DNA of 64,000 nucleotides from Trematomus loennbergii (GCA_012861695.1 JAAOOA010000542.1:156501-220500); one strand, 5' to 3'; shown: positions 45,864 through 59,833, counted from the first letter of the stretch. Numbers and translations: made by a program. Notes: generated by a model from the letters alone, not told the origin.

Positions 45864-46310
45864 CTGATCTGTGAGATATAAGGCAGACACTGCAGCAAAG
45901 TCCTCACTTCACTCTCTTCATCAGAGCAGCCTGTCAGATACACTTGTTTCTTCTCTGGTTGGAGTCTCAGCACTTCCAGCAGGATGGAGGTCTCTCTCTC
46001 TGAGAGGTCTATGGACCAGACTGCAGGAGATGACTGGAGAACAGACTTTAATGATGGAAGGACACTGAGACCTGATTCAGTCTCACAGTCCTTCAGGTGG
46101 GAGTACAGATCCAGCAGGAAATCACAATGAGGGTTCCTCTTAAAATAATAAGAAACTACGTCGGTTAAAGTTATTGTTTGATATGTGCACACTGATAACA
46201 ACAGCTGCAGTGTCTTCTCTCCTGTCGGCTGCTCTCTCTCTGCTGCTGCACAGAACAGAGTCCCAAAGAACTGGAGTTCACCTGAAGGTTCTGATAACTG
46301 AGGCACAAAA
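45864..46310 (-). CDS. NLR B repeat-module exon 2, 149 codons, intact
   Basis: 447 nt and open throughout, from FVPQLSEPSGELQFFGTLFC to LPYISQI. Best match to copy A module exon 4 (15770-16216), sharing the KRNPHCDFLLDLYSHLK linker. Confidence 0.75.
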
Positions 46311-46467
46311 CTGGAAACATAAGGAATCAAGAGATTGTGATGTTAGGTTTATATCAAATACAAACTTTTCTCCATCAGCTGTGGTTTAAATTATGTTAAA
46401 TTGATTCTGCATGCACCAAGATTCAAAATAAATGAAGCAGCTTGATTTGAAAAAGATGACCATTTAC

Positions 46468-46902
46468 CTGATCTGTGAGATATAAGGCAGACACTGCAGC
46501 AAAGTCCTCACTTCCCTCTCTTCATCTGAGCAGCCTCTCAGCTCCACGTGTTTCTTCTCTGGTTGGAGTCTCAGCACTTCCAGCAGGATGGAGCTCTTTC
46601 TCTTTGAGAGGTCTATGATCCAGACTGCAGGAGCTGACTGGAAAAATGGCTTCAGTTTTTGAAGGACAGCTGAACTCTCTTGAGTTTTGACATGTTGATA
46701 AAAATCCAGAAGGATGTTATGCATATCAGTGTTAAAAGAAAACAGAGAGATGAGGTTGTTAACTTCATTTTGAGAGCTTTCTCCTTGAATGTGATTAGCT
46801 GCTCTCAGGCATAAATCCAGAAGCAGCTGCTTTTCTTCTCTCTTCAGGGTCTCATAGCATCGCTCCTGGTCCTGTAATCCTGGACCTCTGTGGGTCCTGA
46901 AG
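46468..46902 (-). CDS. NLR B repeat-module exon 1, 145 codons, intact
   Basis: 435 nt, open. Same divergent N-terminal half as 20552-20989 (CYETLKREEKQLLLDLCLRA); one codon shorter near the acceptor. Confidence 0.75.
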
Positions 46903-47992
46903 CTGCATGATAACAAACACATGTGTCACTGCATGTACTATAGAACTGTATAAACTTTACATGTAAAACAAAGTTACACTGTTAATACTGTCCTAATGTT
47001 AAGTATGAAATTGCAATATTTAATTCTCCACAGCTTTTGAAGAATTTGAGAGAGTACAATTCCGGATGTCAACATAAGAGATCAAAGTTCAGATTCAACT
47101 GAAACAAAGAGCACTGCCTGTTTCTAAAAAAATACTGATGATTCAAACTATGTTTATTTTCTATTTATAGTTTTTCATGAATGCTGACTAATAAGTGTTA
47201 CAAATAAATGGTGAAAAAAACATCAGCATTTAAATTGCTGCATTGAATAATATAAAAGACATACATTAAATCTGACCTAATTTCTGCTGTGATGAGGCTG
47301 AGTATAACCTTAATGCTGATCCACAAATGAATGAGGCATGCTTGAGCTCACAGCTGCAATGCCGATTTGAAAATATCTGCAGCACAGGCAAGCCCACACC
47401 AGTCACTGAACATATGTGGTGGATAAAGGTGTATTTTTTGCAAAGAAAATGATCAGGTTCCCTTGAGGGAGCTGGTTTAGTGAGCCCCACGGACCGCAGG
47501 TCTCTCTCTGCTCCGTATCAGCTGATCGCTGCACATCAGCATCTCTTTCTCTCTCGGTACACACACTGCTGCTCTTTAAACGCACGTCATCTTTATCGTA
47601 ATGAAACCTATTCAAATGTTTAGATCGCATGTTGTTTGACCACCATTTCCGCTATTTTACTAAAGGTTCATAAAACCATTTTTTCTGTTAAATTGGCATG
47701 TGAATTGTTTTTACCCTCAAAGAACCGAAATCCAGAACTAAAATCTGAACCGGAATCTCTAGAATCCAAACGATCCCCAACCCTAAGTATTACACAGTTA
47801 GACTTTTAATAATTCCACTGTGAAGGTGATTCGTCACTTTATTATGCATTTATTTTTGTTAAATAAGAAGTTGCAGTTTTATAAATTATATTGTTTAAAT
47901 AAATTCCAGTGAAGTTTGGAAGCTAAAGATGTGTACGTGGTTCGTGGGTCGGAGGGGGTGCATCCCACCACACAGAAACATAAGCTTCATAC

Positions 47993-48254
47993 CTGAGTGA
48001 GCTGACGTATGGCAGAGCCTCTAGCAGAGTCTCACACAGACTGTGGCAGTCAGGCTTCTCCCTCTCCCAGTGGAGGCAGATTTTAACCTTCTTACTTATC
48101 TTCTGCAGGACTGTCACTGCTCTTTCAAACAGCTTTCTTTCCCCTCCACTGGAAGGTGCAACTGATTTCCATCAAGGCCAAGTAAGGTGATGTAGTCCAT
48201 CTCCCTTCGCTGAGAAGGAAGATCTCCCACAGCTGCCGTGGCAGAGAATTACAC
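47993..48254 (-). pseudogene. NLR B linker/LRR exon, two 1-nt losses
   Basis: 262 nt against 264 in copy A. The C-runs at about 48142 and 48204 are each one base shorter. The rest (EREKPDCHSLCETLLEALPY) is identical in kind to copy A. Confidence 0.65.
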
Positions 48255-48392
48255 CTGCAATATGAAGAATAATCAGCTATCGTTTCCTCATTACTTCTGT
48301 ATATATATTAAAGGTTACAACTTTGAACAATTAAATTCGACCTAATTAGATGTGTTGTAACCTTAGCAGTAATAATAACTGCTCATCCATAC

Positions 48393-50018
48393 CATTGGAC
48401 ATTTTGAAGGCATCCTAATAGTGGTCTCATTCCTTGTTGTGATATCGTGACGTCCTCAAGGTTCAGCAATATTTTCCTCTCCTTAGACTGAGTGATCACA
48501 TAGGCCACAGCACAGCAGGGGTAAGGATCGAGACTCTCTTCACTGAGATCAAGATGGAAGTCCAGTTTTTCCAGAAGGTCGATGCATACTTCAGGACACT
48601 GGGACTCATACAAGCACTGGCATAGGAACAATATGCGCCCACTGTCCTCAGTATCAGGCTCATCGTTTTCACACAGACTAGGAAGGAATGTGGATATCAC
48701 TTCCTTGAAGAACCAGTTTGATGTATTCTTGAGCTCCTCAGCAGGAATCAGATACTCCATCAAACTAGGGCTCTTCTCAGTCAACAATCTACACATGTAA
48801 GGGATCAGATGTTTCATGTGTTTCTTCTCCTCAGTGAGGCATTGCTGAAAAACATTAGTGATCAAATCTGGATTCTTCAAGAGCCACAGTGCTGCAAAAA
48901 ACTCCTGCATTGTGTAATGGAGAAATGCATAGGTGGTTATTCTCTCAGTAGGGGCGACTTTGATAACAAGTGATTTGAGCAAGGAGAGGACACAGCTGTC
49001 TCCAGAGGGACGTAGTGTCAGGTTCACAGTTTTTCCTTCAGTTGCACGAAAAGCAACCTCAGCCAGAGACAGTATCTCCTTACTCTTGCTTTCGATGAAG
49101 GCATCTAGATGAATGTATTTTGTGTTGCTGTTTCTTTCAAGGCAAAAACGGAAAATGTTGATGTAGATATCAGTTATACAGCAAGGCTTTTGAAAGTCCT
49201 CTGATGTCTCAAATGAAAAGCATGCGGCCACCATCAGTGCATACATCGGTACATGGCAAAGCGTAAACAACTCCAAGTTGCTCAACACCCTCTCCTTTCT
49301 TTCACGTAGCATCCTAGATATGTATGTTTTTATGGTCTGCTCACTAAAGCCTTTCACTTCCACTCTGAGAAAGTCCTCAGACAGAAGGTGGTCTTCATCA
49401 GCTGGTCTGCAAGTCAAAACGACCTTGGAGTCCTGTAGCAAATCTTTATTTACAAGTTTCTGCACTACTGGTGAAGACAGATCTGTGATTCCATCAAAAA
49501 TGAGTGTGACATTGTCAGAGTTATTCTTTATGTCCTGCAAGACCTCGTCTTTGCCTTCATCTGGCTCACTGAACTCATTGAAGAGAAGGTCCTCCAGGCT
49601 CTTGACGTTGGATATTTTTCTCATGTCAAAGTAAAACATGTAGTTTAGCTCCTTGTCATCTTTTTCTGTCCAGAGTTTTAACATTTCATGAGTGAGTGCT
49701 GTCTTTCCAATCCCAGACTTACCAACCAAGAGTATGTTTTTATCTGTTTTAAGCAGGTCACTGGGAGAAATGTCTGCTTTGTCCTTAGGGATGTAGGTCC
49801 CTAGCTTTTTAGAACGGCTCATCTTGCTTTTCTTGTTCTTACATTTCTTTATTTTAGAGGGAAATCACTTCCTTGTGTGTCCAATACAAGTGACATGTAC
49901 GACAGATCAGGCTTGCTGTTTTCTTCAAACAGATCTTTGTTTGCCGTCCAAAAGTCTTTTGATATTTTTTGTGCTTTTGACTTCAACTTTGCCTGGTAAC
50001 GGTGGCACGGTGTTGGGG
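48393..50018 (-). CDS. NLR B FISNA-NACHT exon
   Basis: 1.63-kb exon with a 479-codon open frame from 49822 to the donor region. Counting from the Met at 49822: Walker A GKSGIGKT at residues 34-41, Walker B LIFDGITDL at about 107-115, then GFSEQTIKTYISRML and, near residue 310, TYAFLHYTMQEFFAALWLL, the helical motif that follows NACHT in NLRs. The ATPase drives oligomerisation of the sensor. Upstream, 49849-50018 encodes the FISNA-like stretch KLKSKAQKISKDFW ... LVLDTQGS, then meets a TAA in an A-run (about 49850). Copy A has the same stop. The frame one base over is open into the NACHT. Confidence 0.85.
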
Positions 50019-50181
50019 CTAAAATAAAAACAACAGTGAGTAAGTCAATAAATATTGTAAATTGCATGCTGTACCCTCATACTAAATAGTGGATGGATAT
50101 TTCCAGAGGACACAGCCCATCAAACATCAGCATGAAGACGTGACACACTTTCTATTAGTTATATAACTATATATTACATAC

Positions 50182-50612
50182 CTTGTAGGTAGTTGTTTCC
50201 CATTTCTGTGTCTTCCTTGAAAGGGAAGCAGCTGATCCAGTGATGCAGGTCAAACGTCCTGCTCTCAGCAGAAGCTACAGTCTGTTTCTCAGGGAGATGA
50301 GATGTCCTCCCATGGGTCCTCTTCCTCGTCTCGTCAATAATTTTGAGGAATTCATAGCTGGCTGCTTCCCCCTGTTTGGTTACAGAGTCTAGAAGTGTTC
50401 TGTTTTTATCGTAGTCATTCCCTTCTGCTTGTATTCTGCTGACCTCTTCATCACCTAACACTCCTTGCTGATTCAAGTTCTCTAGAATCACTGACAGATT
50501 CTTTAATGTTTTCACAAGGTGGGTTCTGGCCCCCCTGACGTACTCTACAGCTGACTGTGTTGTAGAAGCCATGTTTCATGACTTCGGTGTCTTCTGCTTC
50601 AACTTCAATGAC
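50182..50612 (-). CDS. NLR B CARD exon with start codon
   Basis: ATG at 50572, with an in-frame TGA two codons before it. The 130-codon frame runs to the donor GTATGT at 50181. Residues ~10-90 fit a CARD (VKTLKNLSVILENLNQQGVL ... AASYEFLKIID); the tail TVASAESRTFDLHHWISCFP has no match I can name. Unlike copy A, the exon is uninterrupted. The right border is an acceptor CTCTAG. Confidence 0.8.
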
Positions 50613-51278
50613 CTAGAGAACAAAAGAATGGTTGAATGAAATGTAATATGAACTCTTATGTTTAACATCCAAAAAAATACATAAATCTGTACATCTAAAA
50701 GGAATAAAATAAATTCAGGGCAGATAATAACAGCAGGAGGATTGGCGTCAATGATACCGTTTTTCTCATTGGCTCACTTCTTTAAACAGTCTTGACCTTC
50801 TCTTAACTCTATGTGCAATGGTAACAACTTTTTCATCACAACTCTTTTGCTCGTATGAAAATTAAGTAACTCACACAAAACATAGAATTCATGCCAACAA
50901 GTTGTTATTGTGTCAGTAAATGTGCTAATACAAACAAAATGGATAGCTGTTTTGTCCCAGTGTGAACAGTACTTGTCAAAACAGTAAGATGCTTTTTCAC
51001 CACAGTTAACACTTGAAATGTTCTAACATACAAGTCTCTGAACATATAAATCATCCATACATGTCACCAACAATACAACACGACACCAGAACAAATTGTA
51101 AACAGAAACATGCAAGCTGTATATCAGAGACACTTACACTGAGGCCTTTAGGTCCACACTGATGAAAGACTTTGTTGTCATATATTTCATTAGCCTAGAT
51201 TTTTTAGCTTTTACGGTTCTTTTTTATATTAATATTGTAATTAGGTGTAAATGCTTGCTAACGAAAAAGCTATGTTTC

Positions 51279-53261
51279 CATACCTGCCAACCCTACCGAT
51301 TTGGGCGGTAGTCTACCGCTTTTGACATGTTTCTACCGCCTACCGATTTAGCTGACTCTCCCTACCGATTTTCAATCTTCCCAAACTATAACAAATAAAA
51401 ATGACACTACATAGACACTGGACTCGACTTTTGGCGGACACCGTTTGCAGCGTGTCTGTGATCCCATCATACAAACAGTCCTCTGTGTTTCAGTCGATCG
51501 CGAGATGTGTCTAAAAATAGAACAACAATATTCTGTTTTATCGTTAATGTCCTATAACATAATCTTCCTGTGCCAGAATAATGCACTTGAACGCATCAAA
51601 GCTTTGTGATTGGCGTGACCCCATGTATCGGGGCGTGGCTGGTAGGCAGTGGGCACTAGTTTGCTGTGCAGTCCGCACACACAAGACCACAATTATGGCA
51701 GAAGCAAAAGAGCCCAAAATATATAATTTTCACTCTGAGTGGGGAGGATGATTATTTTTGTATCTATTCCAATTCAAAGTCTATCTGTCTCATCTGCAAT
51801 GCGAGCGTGGCTTTATCGAAGAAGGGTAATTTAGGAGCGGCATTTCAAAACAGTGCACAAACGCTACGAGACGGAATTCCCTCCTAATTCTGCCCTACGC
51901 TCCCAAAAGGTGAGGGACCTGAAAGGACAGCTAAATGCACAGCAGTCCATTTTCACCAGGCCCAACAACAAGAGCAAGGCTGCTACCATAGCATCTTATC
52001 GTGTCAGTCACGTTCTTGCGAAACACATGAAGTCTTTCAAAGACGGCGAGGTTGTGAAAGAAGCATTCCTGGAGGCTGCCGACACGCTTTTTGGGGACAG
52101 TAAACAGTAGCATTTCAACAGGTTTTTGATATAATAAAAACTCAAGTTAGATACCGTTATTAATCAGCTGTAAGTTTTAGTTTGTTTGAACTTATTCATT
52201 ATAATTATTGTACAAAATGGTATAAGAATGCAAACTTTAAGATCTGTTCTGTTTAAATTGATTATAGTCTATTATCAATTCAGGTTAAGAAACTAGTGTT
52301 GCTTGCATCCTATTTTAAAGGCATTTCTTTTTATACTCTACTAAAATGCAAAAAAAAGAAAAGGGTTTGATTCTATTAATTTTGTCTTTTTTATTGCACT
52401 TTGGCAGCAGATTCCTGTGTAGCTTCAGATCTGAGTTGTCTTATTAGTAAAACTAATTTATACTTTTGTAGCAACACTATTTTTATATAATGGCAAAGAA
52501 AGGGTTCAGAGTCTTTTCTTTTTTTCCTGTATCATATGTGGCAGCACTGTTCAATGTTTCTTGAAAACATGACCCACTGTAGTATGTGACGTGTGAATAA
52601 ACTCCAACTCTGTATCAACAACACTGTTGTGTAACTTCAGTTAAATACTTGTGTGTGTGTTGATTAGAAAGAGGTAAGATAAAGGATCTGCAGTATTTTA
52701 TGAAGTATTAATCGTACAAAGGTCAGTTTTATACAAGTAGAAGTGTGTATTTACCTGGTAGTAGGCTGTCAGTAATGGCTACACCTCTCTATTTGGACTG
52801 GTAGATCTCGGCAGACTGGCAACTTTAAAAGTAGCTCTCGGTTCAAAAAAGGTTGGGCACCCCTGATCTACACTGTCAAGGTTCAAGGTTCTTTATTGTC
52901 AAACTAACACAGCTACAGAGTAATTATGTCGTTGAAAATCTTATGTCACAGGCTTCTCCAACAATGCAACTGAAAGAGGACCAGAAACACATTAAAAATA
53001 TAATAAAATGTGGAGACTTTGGGATATTTATCTCCCATTCTTTTACTTTTCGGGCATTTTACAGACCAAACATGTCGTTGATGTCACTGTTTAGTGTTTA
53101 CCAAACTACCACTTTTTCTGAAAAATGCATAAAATGATGCAATATATGTTAAATACATGGTTTATACATGTAATTACTGGGGTTCTGATTACCTAATTTG
53201 GGCGTGCACATTTGCCGCGCGCAAACTACCTCTTTTGGATTTGGAAAGGTTGGCATGTATG
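51279..53261. mobile_element. 2-kb DNA-transposon insertion in NLR B 5' intron
   Basis: Absent from copy A, which reads straight through at about 25229. Ends CATACCTGCCAACC and the complement CATACATGCCAACC are inverted repeats, flanked by direct TGTTTC (51273-51278 and 53262-53267). Inside, a plus-strand remnant (51694-52110) and a separate hAT-type end near 52855 (gttgggcacccctg) suggest a composite of nested elements. Confidence 0.65.
51694..52110 (+). pseudogene. hAT/ZBED-like transposase N-terminal remnant
   Basis: Open pieces MAEAKEPKIYNFHSEW, ICLICNASVALSKKGNLGAA (Cys pair of a BED-like finger) and KTVHKRYETEF (the His side) lie in different frames. A longer frame 51853-52110 carries ATIASYRVSHVLAKHMKSFK and GEVVKEAFLEAADTLFGD, a pattern I associate with ZBED/GTF2I-repeat hAT-derived proteins. 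The catalytic domain is absent. Confidence 0.5.
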
Positions 53262-54596
53262 TGTTTCTAAGCTAAATTGTGCGAGCATCAAGAGGGTTTT
53301 AACCGTTAAGGAAACCAGCTGCCTGTTTAAGTACAAACTACTATGCTTACTTTAACGTTTATTATCCGTAAAGCTCAAATACAACGTACACATTTACAAA
53401 TAAGAGTTAATAAGTAGTATAATTTCCTCTTTAAATAAATAGGTAACTGTTAGCTCGGCAGTTTGTAAATCCAGGAGGTACGTCATTAGAACCGTTAACT
53501 TTATGCTATATTGCTCTAAGCTACAGTTAGCTAACTTATCACATAATAAACAACAACATATTCGGAAAATACTTACATTACTTATTATATTTTTGTGGTC
53601 GTATATTTCATTAGCCTACATTTATTAGCTTTTACGGTTCTTTTTTATGTTAAAATTTAAATTGGGTGTAGATGCTTGCTAACAAAAAGCTATGTTAATT
53701 AGCTAAATTGTGAAATCGTCAAGAGGGTTTTAACCGTTAAGGAAAACCGTTAGCTGTCTGTTACAAGTACAAACTATTATGTTTACGTTAACGTTTATTA
53801 CCCTTAAACGTCAAATACAAGGTACACATTTACAACTATGAGTTTATTAGTAGTGTAATTTCCTCTTTAAATAAATAGGAAACTGTTAGCTTGGCAGTTT
53901 GTAAATCCATCAGTGACGTCATTAGAACCGTTAACTTTATGCTATATTGCCTAAAGCTACACAGTTAGCTAACTTATCACAACACAAATATAACATTCTG
54001 AAAATACTTACAAATAAATGAGTGACGTACACCTTCTTTGGTTGTTTTTCGAAGCAGGTAAAACAATAAGACTTTATTAACCTCCCATTAAACTGAATAA
54101 TTGAACACTGTGAGTTCCGTCCGTGAACGTTTTGGTTAATGTTTTCCGTTACTGTCACATCCAGCTGTTGCTTTCAAAAATAAAACCGGCCTTACGGGAC
54201 GTAACCAAAGTAAAAGCCTTTAAACAAAAAAGCCAATTTATCAGATTTTCTTCACAAATCAAACGTTACGGGCCATTTTCACAAGTTTGGTACTGCATTA
54301 ATGCTCTGCTCTGAAACCTGAGATATATAATATATAGGCTATATTATATAGGCTATATGTTTCTGATAAACTTTGAGCACAGTTGGGAAATAAGTAACCA
54401 CACTTAAATCTTAAAACATGTGGATTTGAAGAGCTACCAACTAAAGTAATACAAGTTGAAAACATAATGATCATCCACAGGTTTTGTCTTTAAATGAATG
54501 ATTCCTTGTGCGATGATATCGGGAACACAAGAGTATGCTCTGTTCTATGAATGATAGCTAAACACTGTTTGTCCTGTTTTTCTTTATTAAACGTAC
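53262..54596. repeat. Duplicated intron segments upstream of NLR B
   Basis: Two ~430-bp units (about 53270-53560 and 53600-53970) share gtttgtaaatcca, cgtcattagaaccgttaact and ttagctttta blocks; copy A has matching units near 25200-25860 and 26340-26640. No exon is recognised. Confidence 0.5.
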
Positions 54597-54710
54597 CTGT
54601 GCGGCACAGTGAGAGCTTCAGTGATTTCCCTCTGAGGTAAGATGTTGAAGTTTTTCATGATTCCAACGGTACAGCCTCGTGCTCAAATGTCTGAATCCTC
54701 CCTGGTTTGC
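54597..54710 (-). promoter_or_regulatory. NLR B 5' leader exon with upstream ORF
   Basis: Same layout as 27082-27175: donor GTACGT, uORF ATG at 54658-54656, spliced to 50612 and stopping just before the CARD ATG. Only synonymous or conservative changes separate the two uORFs in the part I compared. Confidence 0.5.
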
Positions 54711-54835
54711 ATTACTTTCACTTTTGATATAACACACATCCTGTCTGCACATTAACTCTGAATGCTCGTAGCGTCCTCTAATATCCACAAGATGCCACTA
54801 TTGGACCTGAAAACAATCAAGTTGTTGAGCTGATA

Positions 54836-55160
54836 TTTTAAAAGTAGAAGTACTCAGATCTTGTACTTGAGTAAAAGTAGAAGTACTCAGATCTTGTACT
54901 TGAGTAAAAGTAGAAGTAGCCTACTCAGATATTGTACTTGAGTAAAAGTAGAAGTACTCAGATCTTGTACCTGAGTAAAAGTAGAAGTACCAGAGTGTAG
55001 GAATACTCTGTTACAGTAAAAGTCCTGCATTAAAAATGTTCCTCAAGTAAAAGTAGAAAAGTGTCAGCATCAAAATATAGTTAAAGTAGCGACAGTAAAA
55101 GTAGTGATTGTGCAGATTGGAACCATTTAAACACTTGAGTAAAGTACAAGTAGGCCTACC
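54836..55160. repeat. AGTAAAAGTAGAAGTACTCAG dispersed tandem repeat
   Basis: About four units of a ~38-bp motif (agtagaagtactcagatctt, gtacttgagtaaaagtag), then degenerate continuation. A shorter copy in the same orientation lies at 62232-62320. Confidence 0.7.
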
Positions 55161-57095
<1,935 letters not shown>

Positions 57096-57264
57096 GGCTA
57101 ACACGGAAGCCCGGCAGCTAGAACTCAAAGTGCAGTGAAGAGTTGAGCGATGAGAATGGAGGTAGACCTTTTTCTGTCAGAGTCGAACCAAAACAGACGT
57201 GGAGCTGCAGAGGAAGTCCAGCTTTACATCAGGGACGTGCACAGAAGATTATTTTATTTTAAGG

Positions 57265-57850
57265 TGGTACCCAGGAAGCTGTACCTGTAAAATATAGTAA
57301 TTTAACTGACCACAAATCCACTGAAATTGTTAAAATGCTTTAAGATTCAGGGCATTAAAGCAAAAATGTTTCTTTCTGCATTCTGTAGTTTTGTACAGTT
57401 TCTAATCAAGGGTTTGCAGAGACGTTTGAGGGCTTAATAAGAGCAACCAGTTAAGTATGTGTTGTGAAATAAGGTCAGTTTACTAAATAAGAATCCATAG
57501 AAAATATATAAATTGCTTTAAGGTTGAGGGCATTAAAGGAAAAATCAAGGGTTTGCAGAGACGTTTTTAGGGCTAAATAACGGCAACAGCCCTTATCTAT
57601 TACCCAGGAGCATGTACCTGTGAAATATGGTCAATTTACTAACAAAAAATCCATCAGAAATTATATAAAAGATAAAGGACATTGAAGAGAAAACAAATTA
57701 GAAAATTGAACTTCTTTCATGTCTAAATTAAAACATTTTGGTTTAAAAAAGGGCAACAGTGGAATACCCAGGAGCATGTACCAATAAATATGGTGAGTAA
57801 ACTGACCACAAATCAGTTTAAAATGGGTAAACTGCTTGAAGTAAAACCTG
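57265..57850. repeat. Degenerate ~170-330-bp intronic repeats
   Basis: Three diverged units each with acccaggagcatgtacc (or a variant), then aaatatggt and a run similar to gaccacaaatcc (starts near 57268, 57602 and 57768), and gggtttgcagagacgttt blocks between (57411, 57548). Likely old tandem duplications. Confidence 0.5.
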
Positions 57851-58569
57851 CATACTGTTAGTGTAACTAAACGTTAATCCTGTGTCCAAAGTAAACAGCT
57901 CAATTTGAATAAATGCACCTTTTTGCTGCATTAAGCCATCTGTCTTCACTTGAGGGGTTTTGACATCCTGCAGATGCAAATTCTCTGACACATGAATTGA
58001 AAACTAAATTGGCTAAAACGTGAACTGGCTACTTCACAGAGAATGTGATTCAGACAGGCTTGGTCATCTTTGAAATACAAATATATGTTTTTACTTCTTT
58101 GTTTACCCAAATGTGGATGCTACACTGGGCCGTAAATGCATTATGGGTATTTAAGAGGATGACTCTGTATTTGTCAGAAGTCTGAGGAAGAGCCTGGTGC
58201 TCAAAATGTTAAAGAGAAGCTTTAAAATCAAAACATTTTGAGCTTTTTTGACGTTGACAACATTGGCAAAATAAAACAGTTATTCATGTATTTGTTCAGA
58301 GGAGCAGCTCAGTCAGAGTGTCATTTAATTATTGATTGATTATAACGTAACACCATAATGTGCTCAAATTACATCTTGGAAAAGTTAGTGATATGCTAAG
58401 GTGCAGGACATCTCTAAGCGGTTGACCAATCACAACAGAGCCGACCAGCTAACCAATCAGAGCAGACTGGGCTCTGGTTTCAGACAGAGGGTGAAAAGAG
58501 GTGCTGCAGCACAGGCAGTATGAGAAAAATAAAGAGCTCTGTGAACATTAAAGCATGGAGACATGAAGA

Positions 58570-59134
58570 GACACTACATACTGATATACACCTGAACATC
58601 AGCAGGAGAGGACTCTTTAAAGTAGAGACACTACATACTGATATACACCTGAACATCAGCAGGAGAGGACTCTTTAAAGTAGAGACACTACATACTGATA
58701 TACACCTGAACATCAGCAGGAGAGGACTCTTTAAAGTAGAGACACTACATACTGATATACACCTGAACATCAGCAGGAGAGGACTCTTTAAAGTAGAGAC
58801 ACTACATACTGATATACACCTGAACATCAGCAGGAGAGGACTCTTTAAAGTAGAGACACTACATACTGATATACACCTGAACATCAGCAGGAGAGGACTC
58901 TTTAAAGTAGAGACACTACATACTGATATACACCTGAACATCAGCAGGAGAGGACTCTTTAAAGTAGAGACACTACATACTGATATACACCTGAACATCA
59001 GCAGGAGAGGACTCTTTAAAGTAGAGACACTACATACTGATATACACCTGAACATCAGCAGGAGAGGACTCTTTAAAGTAGAGACACTACATACTGATAT
59101 ACACCTGAACATCAGCAGGAGAGGACTCTTTAAT
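58570..59134. repeat. 57-bp minisatellite, ten units
   Basis: Units of exactly 57 bp (gtagagacactacatactga ... gactctttaaa), essentially identical, about 9.9 copies. Because 57 is 3 x 19 and the unit has no stop in one frame on each strand, it creates 200-codon ORFs in both directions. It lies 130 bp upstream of the rab35 last exon. Confidence 0.95.
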
Positions 59135-59265
59135 AGACGCCTCTCCTATGGAACCAGTTTTATTACAGAACAGATGTTTGATGTTTGATATGAAACAGAT
59201 TCCTTCAGTCTGTGTGTGATGTTCTTCCTGCTCTTCTCACCTCGGTGTGTTTCCTCCTCCATCAG

Positions 59266-59394
59266 ATGTTCAACTGCATCACGGAGCTCGTGCTCAGAGC
59301 TAAGAAGGAAGTTCTGGCCAAACAGCAGCAGCAGCAACAGAACGACGTGGTCAAACTCACCCGGAACAGTAAACGAAAGAAAAAGTGCTGCTAG
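59266..59394 (+). CDS. rab35: Rab35 last coding exon
   Basis: After a polypyrimidine tract and CAG (59263-59265) the frame encodes 42 residues and TAG at 59392-59394. The start MFNCITELVLRAKKE, a middle KQQQQQQNDVVKLT and the end KRKKKCC match the C-terminus of vertebrate Rab35: the last helix of the G domain, the hypervariable tail, a polybasic patch and the Cys-Cys prenylation site that anchors it to plasma membrane and endosomes. Rab35 is a small GTPase in endosomal recycling and cytokinesis. The exon start at Met after ...EE fits the human gene structure as I recall it. No other rab35 exon was found in the window, so this is either the end of a gene with a very long intron or a partial copy. 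Confidence 0.85.
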   Translation: MFNCITELVLRAKKEVLAKQQQQQQNDVVKLTRNSKRKKKCC

Positions 59395-59686
59395 CAAACT
59401 CAGCAGCAAGCGCCACCAACGAGAAGAGGCCGTCTTCTCTCCACACGCATAAACACAAGAGACTCAGAGCATCTAAATTAAAAAAGAAAAAAAGATTTAA
59501 TAAATATACGGTGAAAGATAAATAAATAAATAAATAAATGAATGGAGTAAAGAAAAAAAAAAGAGAAGAAGTCCCCTTTGGACGAATTAATCATGAGAGA
59601 GAAAAAAGAAATGTACAGATTTTATTAGACGTCAAATCAAGTTTTATTTGGATTTCAGCAGACCTCCTTTTGTTTAAGGATCGCCA

Positions 59687-59833
<147 letters not shown>

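Larger units (their letters stand above)
41124..54710 (-). pseudogene. NLR gene copy B (CARD-FISNA-NACHT-LRR)
   Basis: Second complete unit. Inferred exons, 5' to 3': 54597-~54710 (leader), 50182-50612 (CARD), 48393-50018 (FISNA-NACHT), 47993-48254, modules 46468-46902, 45864-46310 and 44356-44787, then 43783-44044, 43423-43676, 43088-43333, 42742-42999, 42054-42346, 41689-41988, 41317-41400 and 41124-41188. The CARD and NACHT parts are open over long stretches, unlike copy A, but single-base losses occur at 49850, in 47993-48254, in 42054-42346 and in the terminal exon. I label it pseudogene because the sequence as given is broken. If those runs are consensus errors it is an intact gene of roughly 1,900 codons or slightly fewer. 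Confidence 0.6.

Noticed and set aside
58570..59134. Possible CRISPR-like array
   Set aside because: Units are contiguous with no spacers, and this is eukaryotic DNA.
58480..59188. 210- and 222-codon ORFs on both strands
   Set aside because: Products of a 57-bp repeat without stops; no unique coding flank, splice support or homology. Noted as a repeat instead.
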